A stretch of DNA of 64,000 nt from Pseudodesulfovibrio tunisiensis (GTDB taxonomy: Bacteria; Desulfobacterota; Desulfovibrionia; Desulfovibrionales; Desulfovibrionaceae). The first letter of the stretch is position 1; every line of letters begins with the position of its first letter. Below, in pieces: positions 41,682 to 51,180 of this stretch. Both the position numbers and the translations under genes were made by a program. The notes beneath the pieces are model-generated. The model ran no database searches. It was not told the origin of the DNA and saw nothing but the letters and a program-made list of their open reading frames with translations. The stretch lies in assembly GCF_022809775.1 (NCBI RefSeq), contig NZ_CP094380.1:3137501-3201500 (forward strand), given 5' to 3'.

Positions 41682-41752
41682 ACCCCTTCTTTGCCCGCGT
41701 TGGACGGGCTTATTGCGCGTGGAAAACGAGGAAATTCCGGGAGTAACCAGAG

Positions 41753-43300
41753 TTGTTCGAAAGCCTTCAGGATCGACTGACAAATGCCTTCAGCAAGTTC
41801 AAGGGACAGAAGCGCCTTGATGAAAACAACGTCAAGGAAGGCTTGCGCGAAGTGCGGCTCGCACTGCTCGAGGCGGACGTCAATTTCAAGGTTGTCAAGC
41901 AGTTTACCGATGGTATCAGGGATCGCGCCCTGGGCGAGGACGTGCTCAAGGGGCTGGACCCCGGGCAGCAGGTCGTCAAGATCGTTCACGAGGAGCTGAT
42001 CGAGCTTCTGGGTGGCGAACAGGTCGGCGTGGACGTTTCCGCTGATCCCCTGAAGATCATGATGGTCGGTTTGCAGGGCTCGGGCAAGACCACCACGTCG
42101 GGCAAGCTTGCCCTGTTTCTGCGCAAGAACAACGGCAAGAAGCCGTATCTGGTCCCTGCGGACGTATACCGTCCCGCAGCCATCGACCAGTTGCAGACCC
42201 TGGGCCGTCAGCTCGACGTGCCCGTGTATCCGTCCACCCCGGACATGAATCCCGTGGACATCTGCCGGAATGCGCTTCAGGACGCGCAGGAACGCGGGTG
42301 CGACCTGATTCTGTTCGACACTGCGGGTCGTCTGCACATCGACCAGCCGCTCATGGATGAGCTGGTCAACATCAAGGAGGCGTGCGCGCCTCAGGAAATT
42401 CTGTTCGTGGCCGATGCCATGACCGGTCAGGATGCCGTGACCGTTGCCGACAGCTTCAACGAGCGGCTTGACGTGACCGGCGTGGTTCTGACCAAGATGG
42501 ACGGCGACGCCCGAGGCGGCGCAGCCCTGTCCATCAAGTCCGTGACCGGCAAGTCCGTCAAGTTCGTGGGCATGGGCGAAAAGTTGTCCGAACTGGAGCT
42601 CTTCCATCCGGACCGCATTGCCTCCCGCATTCTCGGCATGGGCGACATGCTCACCCTCATCGAAAAGGCGCAGACCGCCATCGACGAGGACGAGGCCAAG
42701 GACATGGCCGACAAGATGGCCAAGGCCGAATTCGACCTCGAGGACTTCCGCTCCCAGATGCGCAAGCTGAAGAAGCTGGGCAGCATGGAAGGGTTGCTCA
42801 AGATGATCCCGGGCATGGGCCAGGTCATGAAGCAGCTCGGGGACGCGTCCCTGCCCGAGGACGAGATGAATCGCACCGAGGCGATCATCAATTCCATGAC
42901 CATGCACGAGCGGCGGCGTCCGGACGTGATCAACCAGAGCCGCAAGGAGCGCATTGCGCGCGGCTCGGGCGTCACGGTCAAGGACGTGAACGGACTGCTC
43001 AAGAATTTCGGCCAGATGCGCGGCGTCATGCAGCAGATGCTTGGCGGCGGCAAGGCCAAGAAAAAGAAGAAGGGGCTGTTCGGCGGCCTTCCCAAGCTGC
43101 CCGGTCTGGGCGGCGGCATGCCCGGCATGGATGCCATGCCCGGCGCGGGCGGAATGCCCGGGATGCCCGGAATGCCCGGGATGCCGGGAATGGAAGGCGG
43201 TGAGGACGCCCAGGCGCGGCGCGGATTGACCAAGAAGCAGCTCAAGGAGCGCAAGAAAAAGAAGCTTGGCAAAAAGCAGCGCCGCAAGAAAAAGAAGTAG
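41753..43300 (+). CDS. ffh: Signal recognition particle protein Ffh
   Basis: SRP54 GTPase that binds signal sequences with SRP RNA and docks to FtsY. The 515-residue protein has the N domain (FESLQDRLTNAFSKFKGQ at the start), G domain motifs G1 GLQGSGKTTTSGKLA (about 107-121), DTAGRLHID (about 190) and TKMDGDARGGAALS (about 247), and a Met-rich M domain (GSMEGLLKMIPGMG; RIARGSG motif about 402). The start is TTG at 41753, required to reach the conserved N-terminus. The C-terminal tail is odd: tandem GMP triplets (GMPGMPGMPGMPGM) followed by an extremely Lys-rich end. First gene of the ribosomal/RNA-modification block. Confidence 0.96.
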   Translation: MFESLQDRLTNAFSKFKGQKRLDENNVKEGLREVRLALLEADVNFKVVKQFTDGIRDRALGEDVLKGLDPGQQVVKIVHEELIELLGGEQVGVDVSADPLKIMMVGLQGSGKTTTSGKLALFLRKNNGKKPYLVPADVYRPAAIDQLQTLGRQLDVPVYPSTPDMNPVDICRNALQDAQERGCDLILFDTAGRLHIDQPLMDELVNIKEACAPQEILFVADAMTGQDAVTVADSFNERLDVTGVVLTKMDGDARGGAALSIKSVTGKSVKFVGMGEKLSELELFHPDRIASRILGMGDMLTLIEKAQTAIDEDEAKDMADKMAKAEFDLEDFRSQMRKLKKLGSMEGLLKMIPGMGQVMKQLGDASLPEDEMNRTEAIINSMTMHERRRPDVINQSRKERIARGSGVTVKDVNGLLKNFGQMRGVMQQMLGGGKAKKKKKGLFGGLPKLPGLGGGMPGMDAMPGAGGMPGMPGMPGMPGMEGGEDAQARRGLTKKQLKERKKKKLGKKQRRKKKK

Positions 43301-43410
43301 CAGGTCGACGGGAGTCGTTCCCGAAAGATTATAATGCCTGAAACAACCGAAGAGACTTGCCTTTCAATGGGCAAAAACGTATTAACTCGAATATTGGGGG
43401 TATAGACACC

Positions 43411-43650
43411 ATGGCTATGAAAATCAGACTCACCCGGATGGGTTCCAAGAAGCGTCCCTTCTACCGCGTCGTGGCTCTCGACAGCGCCACCCGCCGTGAC
43501 GGACGCCCCATCGAATACCTTGGACACTACAATCCTATGGTGGAGCCTGCGGAAATCAAGCTCGACAGCGAAAAGATCGAGAAGTGGCTGAAACAGGGCG
43601 CCCAGCCGAGCAACACCGTTCGCTCCCTGTTGAAGAAAGCCGGGCTGTAG
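43411..43650 (+). CDS. rpsP: 30S ribosomal protein S16
   Basis: A 79-residue ribosomal protein of the 30S body. The start [20 protein letters not shown] and [15 protein letters not shown] (about 29-43) are diagnostic. ATG 43411 was chosen, with GGGGG-type purine tract upstream; the ATG two codons later is an alternative (MKIRL). Ordering ffh-rpsP-KH-rimM-trmD-rplS is the widely conserved arrangement, and the genes share direction with short gaps, so one transcript is likely. Confidence 0.97.
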   Translation: MAMKIRLTRMGSKKRPFYRVVALDSATRRDGRPIEYLGHYNPMVEPAEIKLDSEKIEKWLKQGAQPSNTVRSLLKKAGL

Positions 43651-43733
43651 GCAACGCTGCACTTGCGGTCCGGGAAATTTTGGCAGCTGAAGTTCATGGC
43701 GCGATAACAGCGCCAACTGCGGAGGTACATGCG

Positions 43734-43967
43734 ATGCTGAGAGAAATGATCGAGTACATTGCCAAGTCCCTGGTAGACAACCCGGACGAAGTGAACGTTT
43801 CCGAGGTCGAGGGCGAACAGACTTCTGTCATCGAACTGAAGGTGGCGAAAGAGGATCTGGGCAAGGTGATCGGCAAACAGGGCCGTACGGCCCGCGCCAT
43901 GCGCACCCTGCTCGGAGCCGCGTCCACCAAGGCGCGCAAACGCGCCGTGCTCGAAATTCTGGAGTAG
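43734..43967 (+). CDS. khpA: KH domain RNA-binding protein KhpA
   Basis: A 77-residue single KH domain protein. The GxxG loop is in [19 protein letters not shown] (about 42-60). KhpA proteins bind RNA and, in Gram-positives, pair with KhpB/Jag in cell-division and small-RNA control; in this position between rpsP and rimM it is conserved across many phyla. The ATG at 43734 has GGAGG eight bases upstream; another ATG five bases earlier is out of frame. Role in this organism not established. Confidence 0.93.
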   Translation: MLREMIEYIAKSLVDNPDEVNVSEVEGEQTSVIELKVAKEDLGKVIGKQGRTARAMRTLLGAASTKARKRAVLEILE

Positions 43968-43981
43968 CGAACAGGAACGCA

Positions 43982-44662
43982 ATGGCTGCCTCTCATGCCG
44001 CCGACCCATTCATTTGCGTCGGCGAGGTGGTCAAGCCGCACGGAATTCGCGGGGAGTTCTGCATCCTTTGCCATGCGGACTCCCCGACTTTTTTTGACGG
44101 GCTTGACACCATCTTTTTGCGGTCGGGCAAGGCCCGGCCAAGGGCATACGAAACGGAATCCTGGCGCAGACACAATTCCCGCGTGCTGCTGAAGCTTCGC
44201 GGCGTGGACGATCGAGACCGCGCCGAGGCGCTTCGCGGCATGGAATTGCTCGTGCGCAAGTCCGTGCTGCCCGAAATCGACGAGAGTGTGTACCTGTACG
44301 AACTGGACGGGTGCGCGGTCCTGCTCGAGGATGGATCGCCCGTGGGCGAGTTCCAGGGCTTCATCGAGGCCGGTGGACAGGAAGTCTGGATCATCCGGTC
44401 GACCGAGGGCCGGGAAATCCTGCTGCCTGCCGTGCCCGAGTTCGTGCTGGACATCGACCCGGACGAAAGGCGCATCGTGATCGCTCCGCCCGAAGGTCTG
44501 CTGGACCTCTATGCCGAGGAACAGACCGACCCCCGGGACGAGACGCAAGCCCGGCCTCGCACCGTGACCAAGGCCGGGCCGAAATCCCGATCCGGGGCTG
44601 CATCCCGGGAAAGGTCGCGGTCGAAAAAGCCTTCCGCCCCGAAACGTTCCCCCCGGAAGTAG
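43982..44662 (+). CDS. rimM: Ribosome maturation factor RimM
   Basis: A 226-residue protein that aids 30S head assembly via S19. The N-terminal beta-barrel contains ICVGEVVKPHGIRGEFCI (about 11-28) and RVLLKLRGVDDRDRAEALRG (about 67-86); the PRC barrel follows with YLYELDGCAVLLEDG (about 103) and ILLPAVPEFVLDIDPDE (about 143). Beyond about residue 175 there is a non-conserved basic, Ser/Arg/Lys-rich tail (PKSRSGAASRERSRSKKPSA) not usual in RimM and probably disordered. Starts 14 bases after khpA and ends four before trmD. Confidence 0.94.
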   Translation: MAASHAADPFICVGEVVKPHGIRGEFCILCHADSPTFFDGLDTIFLRSGKARPRAYETESWRRHNSRVLLKLRGVDDRDRAEALRGMELLVRKSVLPEIDESVYLYELDGCAVLLEDGSPVGEFQGFIEAGGQEVWIIRSTEGREILLPAVPEFVLDIDPDERRIVIAPPEGLLDLYAEEQTDPRDETQARPRTVTKAGPKSRSGAASRERSRSKKPSAPKRSPRK

Positions 44663-44666
44663 ACAC

Positions 44667-45962
44667 ATGCGCTTTCATCTTCTCAGCATATTCCCGGAAT
44701 TCTTTCAGGGGCCGCTTTCCTCGGCCCTGATGGGCAAGGGCGTGGACAACGGCATCGTGTCGTTCGACTGCGTGGACCCGAGAAAATTTGCCACGGACCG
44801 CCACAACAGCGTGGACGATCGGCCCTATGGCGGCGGCCCGGGCATGGTCATGATGTGCGGCCCGCTCAAGTCGGCTCTGGATTCCATCGGGAATCCCGGG
44901 CGCATCCTCATGCTTTCCCCGCGTGGCAGGCAACTGGACCAGTCTCTGGCCCGGGAACTGGCCAGCGAACAGGACGTGACCCTGATCTGCGGACGGTACG
45001 AGGGCATAGACGAGCGGTTGCTCGACCTGTATCCGATCGAGCTGGTCAGTGTGGGCGACTTCGTGCTCAACGGTGGCGAGGCGGGCGCGCTCTGCATCGT
45101 GGAGTCCGTGTCGCGGCTGCTGCCCGAGTTCATGGGGCACGAGGAGTCCGGGGAGGAGGAAAGCTTTTCCGCCGGAATGCTCGAATATCCGCACTACACC
45201 CGCCCCGAGAGTTTCGAGGGGCTGCCCGTGCCCGATGTGCTGACCGGCGGAGATCACGCCAAGGTCGCGGATTGGCGGCGGGAACGCGCACTGGAGGCCA
45301 CGCTTCGGCACAGGCCGGACATCCTGCCGCAGGCCGAACTGACCGTGGAGGACGTGGATTTTCTGCGCACGGTTTCGCGCACCCGGCTGGGGCGCAATCT
45401 GTACGTGGCGCTGATCCATTATCCGGTGCTCAATAAATTTCGTGAAAAGGTTGCCGTCTCTTTGACAAACCTTGACGTTCACGATATGTCACGCATCTCC
45501 CGCACCTTCGGATTGGGCGGGTTCTATGTCGTGACGCCGCTGGAAGACCAGAAACGGCTTGCCGGAACCCTGCTGGACTACTGGAAGACAGGGGGAGGCA
45601 GCAAGGCGAACCCGGACAGGGCGGAGGCTTTCTCCCTGACCAGTGTTCAGCACGATCTGGATGCGGTTCTTCTTGACATCGAGGCGCAAACAGGGCAATG
45701 TCCCCGGCTTGCAGCCACTTCCGCGCGGCTTGACAGAAATCGGAAGGCCAAGCCCGCGCTGACCTTCCCGCAAGTTCGGGAATGGCTTGAGTCCTCGCCG
45801 GTCCTGCTGGTTTTCGGCACCGGACACGGCCTGGCCGAAGAGGTGCTTGGCAGGACCGAAGGCGCGCTTCGCCCCTTGCGGTACCTGGACGACTACAATC
45901 ACTTGTCCGTTCGCAGTGCGGTCGCGATCATCGTGGATCGACTTCTTGCGGACGAGTATTGA
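44667..45962 (+). CDS. trmD: tRNA (guanine-N1)-methyltransferase TrmD fused to a second RNA methyltransferase domain
   Basis: A 431-residue fusion. Residues 1 to about 245 are TrmD, which methylates G37 of tRNAs: [20 protein letters not shown] at the start, [12 protein letters not shown] (about 51-62), the SAM-binding trefoil knot region [17 protein letters not shown] (about 109-125), and the [17 protein letters not shown] loop (about 129-145). From about residue 250 follows a domain with [33 protein letters not shown] and a terminal [18 protein letters not shown], matching the SPOUT-like Methyltrn_RNA_4 family that in other bacteria is a separate gene beside trmD. The frame is open throughout. 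The second domain's target is unknown. Confidence 0.93.
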   Translation: MRFHLLSIFPEFFQGPLSSALMGKGVDNGIVSFDCVDPRKFATDRHNSVDDRPYGGGPGMVMMCGPLKSALDSIGNPGRILMLSPRGRQLDQSLARELASEQDVTLICGRYEGIDERLLDLYPIELVSVGDFVLNGGEAGALCIVESVSRLLPEFMGHEESGEEESFSAGMLEYPHYTRPESFEGLPVPDVLTGGDHAKVADWRRERALEATLRHRPDILPQAELTVEDVDFLRTVSRTRLGRNLYVALIHYPVLNKFREKVAVSLTNLDVHDMSRISRTFGLGGFYVVTPLEDQKRLAGTLLDYWKTGGGSKANPDRAEAFSLTSVQHDLDAVLLDIEAQTGQCPRLAATSARLDRNRKAKPALTFPQVREWLESSPVLLVFGTGHGLAEEVLGRTEGALRPLRYLDDYNHLSVRSAVAIIVDRLLADEY

Positions 45963-45991
45963 GAGAATATTTTCCTCAAAGGAGAATGGAT

Positions 45992-46342
45992 ATGGACATC
46001 ATCAAGAAAATCGAAGCCGAACATCTTCGCATTGACATGCCCGCCTTCAAGGCCGGTGACACCGTCAAGGTGCATTACCGCATCATCGAGGGCGAAAAGG
46101 AACGCATTCAGGTCTTCCAGGGCGCTGTCCTGCGCGTGCGCAACGGCTCCACCGACTCCAGCTTCACCGTGCGGAAGATTTCCGACGGCATCGGCGTGGA
46201 GCGCATCTTCCCCATGAACAGCCCCTTCATCGACCGTGTCGAGGTTGTTTCCGAGGGCAAGGTTCGTCAGAGCCGCATCTACTACCTGCGTGGTCTGCGC
46301 GGCAAGGCTGCCCGCATCAAGTCCAAGCAGATCTGGGAATAA
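45992..46342 (+). CDS. rplS: 50S ribosomal protein L19
   Basis: A 116-residue ribosomal protein at the 30S-50S interface. Segments [20 protein letters not shown] (about 18-37), [19 protein letters not shown] (about 69-87) and the ending [14 protein letters not shown] are diagnostic. ATG 45992 is chosen since GGAG lies seven bases before it; the ATG at 45986 is too close to that site. It follows trmD by 29 bases and ends the ribosomal part before a terminator. Confidence 0.97.
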   Translation: MDIIKKIEAEHLRIDMPAFKAGDTVKVHYRIIEGEKERIQVFQGAVLRVRNGSTDSSFTVRKISDGIGVERIFPMNSPFIDRVEVVSEGKVRQSRIYYLRGLRGKAARIKSKQIWE

Positions 46343-46356
46343 TACGGTTTCCAAGA

Positions 46357-46389
46357 CCGGGGAGCGTCTTCGGACGTTCCCCGGGTTTT
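46357..46389 (+). terminator. Terminator after rplS
   Basis: ACCGGGGAGCGTC pairs with GACGTTCCCCGG (one wobble) around a TTCG tetraloop, followed by GTTTTG. It may partly separate rplS from rnhB. Confidence 0.82.
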
Positions 46390-46504
46390 GCGACCTCCCG
46401 GCCGCTCCGTTGATTCCACAGGGAATTGCGGAGGGCTTTTTTGTGTCTGAAGTGCGGGAATCGATTCCTCGCCCCTGTTGCCGACCCTTTCCGAGGAGTG
46501 CGCC

Positions 46505-47146
46505 GTGCCGCAACTGACTCTGGTGGACCCTGATCGCATCGCGCCGGACAGGATCGCGGGCGTGGACGAGGCAGGGCGCGGCTGTCTGGCCGGACCCGTG
46601 GTGGCCGGGGCGTGCATTCTGCCGGAGGAGTACGATCTGCCGGGCCTGAACGACTCCAAGCAGCTCACTGCGGCCAAACGGGAATTCCTGTACCCCCTGA
46701 TCCGCGAACAGGCGGTCGCCTGGTCCCTCGGTCTTGCCTGGCCCCGGGAGATCGACGAGATCAACATTCTTCAGGCCACGTTTCGCGCCATGTCGCGTGC
46801 CGTGGCCACGCTTCGCGTTTCCCCTTCCTTTCTGCGCATCGACGGCAACAAGACCGTCCCTTCCCATGTCCTGAACATGAAGATTGCCCAGGAGTCCGTG
46901 ATCGGTGGCGACGGCAAGGTGCCCGCCATTTCCGCGGCTTCGGTCCTGGCCAAGACCTTTCGGGACCGGCTCATGATTCATCTCGCCAAACGCTATCCGG
47001 GCTACGGATTTTCCCGGCACATGGGCTACGGCACACGCGACCACATGGACGCGATTGTCAGGCTCGGCCCGTGCGTCCAGCATCGCATGACGTTTCGCGG
47101 CGTGCGGCCTGAAGAGCCCGAGATCAGACAGGGCAGCCTGTTCTAG
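46505..47146 (+). CDS. rnhB: Ribonuclease HII
   Basis: Cleaves RNA in RNA-DNA hybrids and removes misincorporated ribonucleotides. The 213-residue protein has the [16 protein letters not shown] motif (Asp/Glu pair at about 22-23), Asp in FLRIDGNK (about 110), and the Asp in KTFRDRLMI (about 148), giving the DEDD-type catalytic set. The start is GTG 46505, with GAGGAG eight bases upstream; no better ATG exists. It lies in its usual place after rplS; yraN, which commonly follows in relatives, is here about 6.7 kb further on, beyond the DMSO-reductase-like operon. Confidence 0.95.
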   Translation: MPQLTLVDPDRIAPDRIAGVDEAGRGCLAGPVVAGACILPEEYDLPGLNDSKQLTAAKREFLYPLIREQAVAWSLGLAWPREIDEINILQATFRAMSRAVATLRVSPSFLRIDGNKTVPSHVLNMKIAQESVIGGDGKVPAISAASVLAKTFRDRLMIHLAKRYPGYGFSRHMGYGTRDHMDAIVRLGPCVQHRMTFRGVRPEEPEIRQGSLF

Positions 47147-47267
47147 CCGATTTCCGCATTGCATGGCGTTCGGGGTTCAGATAGGTCTTTTCGCCACAGC
47201 ATCAATACTTGTTCTCCATTTTTTTCGGAAGTTCCAATAGGCACATTCCGTTTTTTGCGGAAATCGG
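47147..47267. repeat. 12-bp perfect inverted repeat after rnhB
   Basis: CCGATTTCCGCA (47147-47158, starting right after the rnhB stop) is complementary to TGCGGAAATCGG (47256-47267). The 97 bases between are AT-richer than the surroundings. It could be a long stem-loop, or a scar at the edge of the inserted operon. The flanking 47268-47402 carries the promoter candidate of the next gene. Confidence 0.6.
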
Positions 47268-47315
47268 GGGCGTACCGAGATCCGTTCCTGGCGAATTCGA
47301 CCGGATTGCGGACTT

Positions 47316-47332
47316 TTGGCTTCTGGTACGCA
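47316..47332 (+). promoter_or_regulatory. Possible sigma54 promoter of the DMSO-reductase-like operon
   Basis: TTGGC (47316-47320) and the downstream GC (47330-47331) satisfy the GG-N10-GC spacing of sigma54 promoters; the -12 element (ACGCA) deviates from TTGCA. It lies about 70 bases before the ATG. No good sigma70 pair is seen. Confidence 0.3.
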
Positions 47333-47402
47333 ATTTGATAGGTTCGGGCGTTCGGCAGCCGAAACGGCTGACGCAAAATGCGTCCTTGCGCAAAGATATT
47401 TC

Positions 47403-49856
47403 ATGAACAGGAACCGGAACCCTTCCCATACCCCACTGCCCGCAGGCGTGAATCGTCGCGGGTTTCTCAAATGGGGCTCGATTCTGGCCGGAACCGCGGC
47501 TGTTGCCGGTCCCGGCGTCTTCTACGGTCTTCGGGCCGTGACCGAATCCCCCGTTGTTGATGAAAAAGTGGTCTGGACCACATGCAACGTGAACTGCGGC
47601 AGCCGCTGCCCGCTACGGGCGCATGTTCGCGACGGGCTGGTCACGCGAATCGAGACCGACAATACCGGGGATGGGGATTTCGGCACGCACGAGATTCGCG
47701 CCTGTCTGCGCGGGCGGTCCATGCGCCGCTGGGCCTATTCCCCGGAACGGCTCAAGTACCCCATGAAGCGCGTGGGCAAACGCGGGGAAGGCCGGTTCGA
47801 GCGCATTTCCTGGGACGAGGCGCTGGACATTGTTTCCTCGGAGCTTCGGCGAATCATCGACACCTATGGCAACGAGGCCGTGTACCGGCACTACGGCAGC
47901 GGTGTGCTGGGCGGCATCGTGGCCCGCCGGGAGTTTTTCCACAGGCTGGTCAACCTGCTGGGCGGCAGCCTGAACTATTACGGCGACTACTCCATGGCCC
48001 AGATCACCGCGGCCATGGAGTACACCTATGGCGCGAAGTACGACGAGTGCAACGCGAATCCCATTTCCGACGTGGCCAACTGCGAGCTCGCCGTGTTTTT
48101 CGGCAACAATCCCGCTGCCACGCGCATGAGCGGCGGAGGCAGCATGTACGATCTGCTCCGCGCCCGGAGGAAGAGCGGGGTCCGCGTGATCGTGATCGAC
48201 CCCAGATTCTCGGACACGGCAGCCACGTTTGCCGATGAATGGATTCCCATCCGTCCGGGCACGGATGCGGCGCTGGTCGCGGGGTTGGCTTTCGTGCTCA
48301 TCACCGAAAAGCTGGTGGACGAGGACTTTCTGCATCGCTACTGCGTGGGCTACGATCAGGAGACCATGCCCCCGGGCATTCCGTACGGCCATGCCTACAG
48401 GGACTACATTCTGGGAACCGGGCCGGACCGGATTCGGAAGACTCCGGACTGGGCCGCCAGCATCACCGGAATTCCTGCAACCCGGATTCGCGAACTGGCC
48501 CGGGAGATCGGTACGGCCAAGCCGTGCTACATTGCGCAGGGCTGGGGGCCGCAGCGGCAGGCATGCGGCGAGCAGACCGCCCGGTCCATTGCCATGCTGC
48601 CCATCCTGACCGGGAACGTGGGCATTCAGGGCGGCAACACCGGCGACCGCGAAGGTTTTTTCCGCATACCGTTTCCGCTCGTGCCCGAGGGGGAGAATCC
48701 GGTCAGGACCTCGATACCCGTGTTCGCATGGACCAGGGCCGTGGACGACCCCCTTTCCATGACTGCCACGCGTGACGGTGTGCGCAACAAGGAACAACTG
48801 GACACGCCGGTCAAGTTCATCTGGAACCATGCGGGCAACGCCCTGATCAACCAGCATTCCGACTGCCGCCGGACCGCGGAAATCCTGCGCGACGACACCA
48901 AATGCGAAATGATCGTGGTGCTGGACAACTACATGACCTCCAGTGCGAAATTCGCGGACATCCTCCTGCCGTGCTGCACCTGTCTGGAGGAAGAGGACAT
49001 CGTGTTTCAGGGCTATGCCATGGAAATGGGATTTCTGGTCTGCACCGAGGCGGCCGTGGCTCCGTTCTACGAAAGCCGTACCCTGTACGACATTGTCCGG
49101 GGCATGGCCCGGCGGCTGGGCGTGGACGAGGAATTCTCCCTTGGCATGGACCGCCGGGGATGGCTGGAATACATGTACGCCAAGTGCCGCGAGGTGAAGC
49201 CCGAACTGCCGCCCACCTTTGCCGAGGCGCAGAAGGTCGGTCTGTTCAAATGGAAACGGCCTGATCCGCCCGAGGTCATGTACCGCGAATTCCGGGAAAA
49301 CCCCGAAGCCCATCCTCTGAACACGCCGTCCGGAAGGATCGAGATATTTTCCGAACGCCTTTGGGAACTGGCCCGGACATGGGAGCTGCCCGAGGACGAC
49401 AGCATCACGGCCCTGCCCGAGTATCATCCCACATGGGAAGGCGCTGAACAGGCGCGTTCCGGCCCGTATCCCTTGCAGCTCATCGGCCATCACTACAAGC
49501 AGCGCACCCATTCCAGCTATGGCAACGTGGACTGGCTTCAGCAGGTCGCGCCGCAGGAGGCGTGGATCAATTCGCTGGATGCAGAGACGCGGGACATCCG
49601 CCATAACGATATGGTCCGGGTGTTCAACGACCGGGGTGAAACCCGCGTGCGTGCCAAGGTCACGGAACGGATCATGCCCGGAGTCGTGACCCTGCCGCAG
49701 GGCGCGTGGCTCAAGCCTGACGGGAACGGCGTGGATCGCAATGGGTGCATCAATGTGCTCACGTCACTGCGTACTTCGCCGCTGGCCAAGGGCAACCCCC
49801 AGCACACCAATCTGGTTCAGGTGGAAAAGGTGCGGGAGGAAGCCGAGCAATGCTGA
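47403..49856 (+). CDS. Molybdopterin oxidoreductase catalytic subunit, DMSO reductase (DmsA) type
   Basis: An 817-residue enzyme of the DMSO reductase superfamily, exported by Tat (NRRGFLKWGSILAGTAAVAG, residues 17-36). The N-terminal [4Fe-4S] cysteines are in CNVNCGSRC with a fourth in RACLRGRSMRRW. The segment LNYYGDYSMAQITAAMEYTYG (about 193-213) carries the serine expected as molybdenum ligand in DmsA-like members. The molydopterin dinucleotide-binding domain is at the end (NDMVRVFNDRGETRVRAKV). It reduces a terminal acceptor such as a sulfoxide or N-oxide; the exact substrate is not predictable. ATG 47403 has a weak ribosome site. FeS subunit and chaperone genes follow with overlaps. Confidence 0.92.
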   Translation: MNRNRNPSHTPLPAGVNRRGFLKWGSILAGTAAVAGPGVFYGLRAVTESPVVDEKVVWTTCNVNCGSRCPLRAHVRDGLVTRIETDNTGDGDFGTHEIRACLRGRSMRRWAYSPERLKYPMKRVGKRGEGRFERISWDEALDIVSSELRRIIDTYGNEAVYRHYGSGVLGGIVARREFFHRLVNLLGGSLNYYGDYSMAQITAAMEYTYGAKYDECNANPISDVANCELAVFFGNNPAATRMSGGGSMYDLLRARRKSGVRVIVIDPRFSDTAATFADEWIPIRPGTDAALVAGLAFVLITEKLVDEDFLHRYCVGYDQETMPPGIPYGHAYRDYILGTGPDRIRKTPDWAASITGIPATRIRELAREIGTAKPCYIAQGWGPQRQACGEQTARSIAMLPILTGNVGIQGGNTGDREGFFRIPFPLVPEGENPVRTSIPVFAWTRAVDDPLSMTATRDGVRNKEQLDTPVKFIWNHAGNALINQHSDCRRTAEILRDDTKCEMIVVLDNYMTSSAKFADILLPCCTCLEEEDIVFQGYAMEMGFLVCTEAAVAPFYESRTLYDIVRGMARRLGVDEEFSLGMDRRGWLEYMYAKCREVKPELPPTFAEAQKVGLFKWKRPDPPEVMYREFRENPEAHPLNTPSGRIEIFSERLWELARTWELPEDDSITALPEYHPTWEGAEQARSGPYPLQLIGHHYKQRTHSSYGNVDWLQQVAPQEAWINSLDAETRDIRHNDMVRVFNDRGETRVRAKVTERIMPGVVTLPQGAWLKPDGNGVDRNGCINVLTSLRTSPLAKGNPQHTNLVQVEKVREEAEQC

Positions 49857-50470
49857 AGCGGCCCGCCTTTCACATTGATCTGGGTGCGTGCATCGGATGC
49901 AAGACCTGCATGGTGGCCTGCATCGACAAGAACGATCTGCCCAGGGGGATACTGTTCCGGCGGGTATCGGAATATTCCGGGGGCGGCTGGACCCGTCGCA
50001 AGGACGGCACCTTTGTGCAGAACGTGTTTGCCTATTACCTTTCCATTGCCTGCAATCATTGCGAAAATCCCATCTGCGTGCGCTCCTGTCCCACTACGGC
50101 CATGCAGAAGGACGAATACGGCATTGTTTCCGTTGATCCGGAAAAGTGCGTGGGGTGCCGCTACTGCGAGTGGGGATGCCCCTATTCCGCGCCCCAGTAT
50201 GACGCGGATTCCGGCAAGATGACCAAGTGCGATCTGTGCCGGGATTATCTGGAGCAGGGCAAGCCCCCGGCATGTGTGGCCGCCTGTCCGACCCGGGCCT
50301 TGCAGTTCGGGGAATACGACGATCTTGTCGCCCGGTTCGGCAAATCCGAGGTCGTGGCGCCCCTGCCCGATCCGGCCATTACCCAGCCCAATCTGCTGTG
50401 CACTCCCGGCCCGACGGCCCAGCCTCCCAAGTCCCGCAATGGCAAGGTCTGCAATCCCGAGGAAATATGA
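49850..50470 (+). CDS. DmsB-type [4Fe-4S] electron-transfer subunit
   Basis: A 206-residue polyferredoxin-like subunit that passes electrons to the catalytic subunit. It has four cysteine clusters: CIGCKTCMVAC (about 13-23), CNHCENPICVRSCP (about 69-82), CVGCRYCEWGCP (about 102-113) and CDLCRDYLEQGKPPACVAACP (about 129-149, in two parts). This pattern fits DmsB/PsrB/NrfC with four clusters. No signal peptide: it is co-exported with the catalytic partner. The ATG lies inside the end of the catalytic gene (7-base overlap) and its stop overlaps the chaperone start (ATGA). No membrane anchor gene (DmsC/NrfD type) follows, which is unusual. Confidence 0.93.
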   Translation: MLKRPAFHIDLGACIGCKTCMVACIDKNDLPRGILFRRVSEYSGGGWTRRKDGTFVQNVFAYYLSIACNHCENPICVRSCPTTAMQKDEYGIVSVDPEKCVGCRYCEWGCPYSAPQYDADSGKMTKCDLCRDYLEQGKPPACVAACPTRALQFGEYDDLVARFGKSEVVAPLPDPAITQPNLLCTPGPTAQPPKSRNGKVCNPEEI

Positions 50471-51163
50471 CGCGAACGTCCGAGGTTTTCCCTGATTTTT
50501 CGGGAATGGATCAGGACATGGCCGAAGCCTGCGCTGTGGCCTGCGGATTCTTTGCCCGGCTTTTTCAGGAATGCCCTTCGCGGGAATGGCTGCTGACCCT
50601 TCGCGACCGGCAGTTGCTGGAGGAGTGGCCCCTTGCCATGCCTGCGGAACAGGGCAGGGAGGGCGACACGGGGTTGCGGCTCATGGCCCGGTTTGTTGCG
50701 GAACTGGATGAAGCCGGGATTGCCGCGATACGGCGCGACCATGCGGCCATGTTCGTGGGGCCCGGTGATCCGTTGCCGCAATGGGAATCGGTCTGCCTGA
50801 CCGAAGACCGCCTTCTGTTCGGCGAGCCCGCGTTCGCGGTGCGTCGTCTCTATGCGGAATTCGGGCTGGCCCTGCCCCGGGAGTCCGGGGGAAGCCGATG
50901 ACCATGTGGGCTATGAACTGGCATTCGTGGCCAGTCTGCTGCACATGGCTGCAGATGCTCTTGCCGAAGCGCGGACTGCGCAGGCCGAAATTGCCTTGCA
51001 TGCGGCTGCCGCGTTTCTGCGCGAGCACCTCATGCCGTGGGTCGGGGAGTTTCTGGATGCCTTGCAGGTCCGGGCCGACACCCCGTTCTGCAGGGGCGCG
51101 GCCATGCTCTGTCGGGACACGCTTCGCGTTGTCGCCGGATTCCCGGGTGAATCCGGGCAATGA
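50467..51163 (+). pseudogene. TorD/DmsD-type molybdoenzyme chaperone, frameshifted
   Basis: The gene begins at ATG 50467 (overlapping the dmsB-like stop as ATGA). It reads a TorD-family chaperone: ACGFFARLFQECPSREWL near residue 20 and IAAIRRDHAAMFVGPGDPLPQWESV (about 80-104, in two adjoining parts). At GGGGG (50887-50891) the frame fails, stopping at TGA 50899-50901. The rest (GEADDHVGYELAF, ASLLHMAADALAEA, ...) continues in the +1 frame to 51163. Removing one G gives an uninterrupted protein of about 231 residues. Either the chaperone is inactivated or the run was mis-read. These chaperones insert molybdenum cofactor and guard the Tat signal of the catalytic subunit. Confidence 0.85.
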
Positions 51164-51180
51164 CTTCAGCCGATCACGGC

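Noticed and set aside
41467..41752. SRP RNA gene upstream of ffh
   Set aside because: The conserved 4.5S domain IV sequence (GGAAGCAGCCAAGG type) was not found in this gap.
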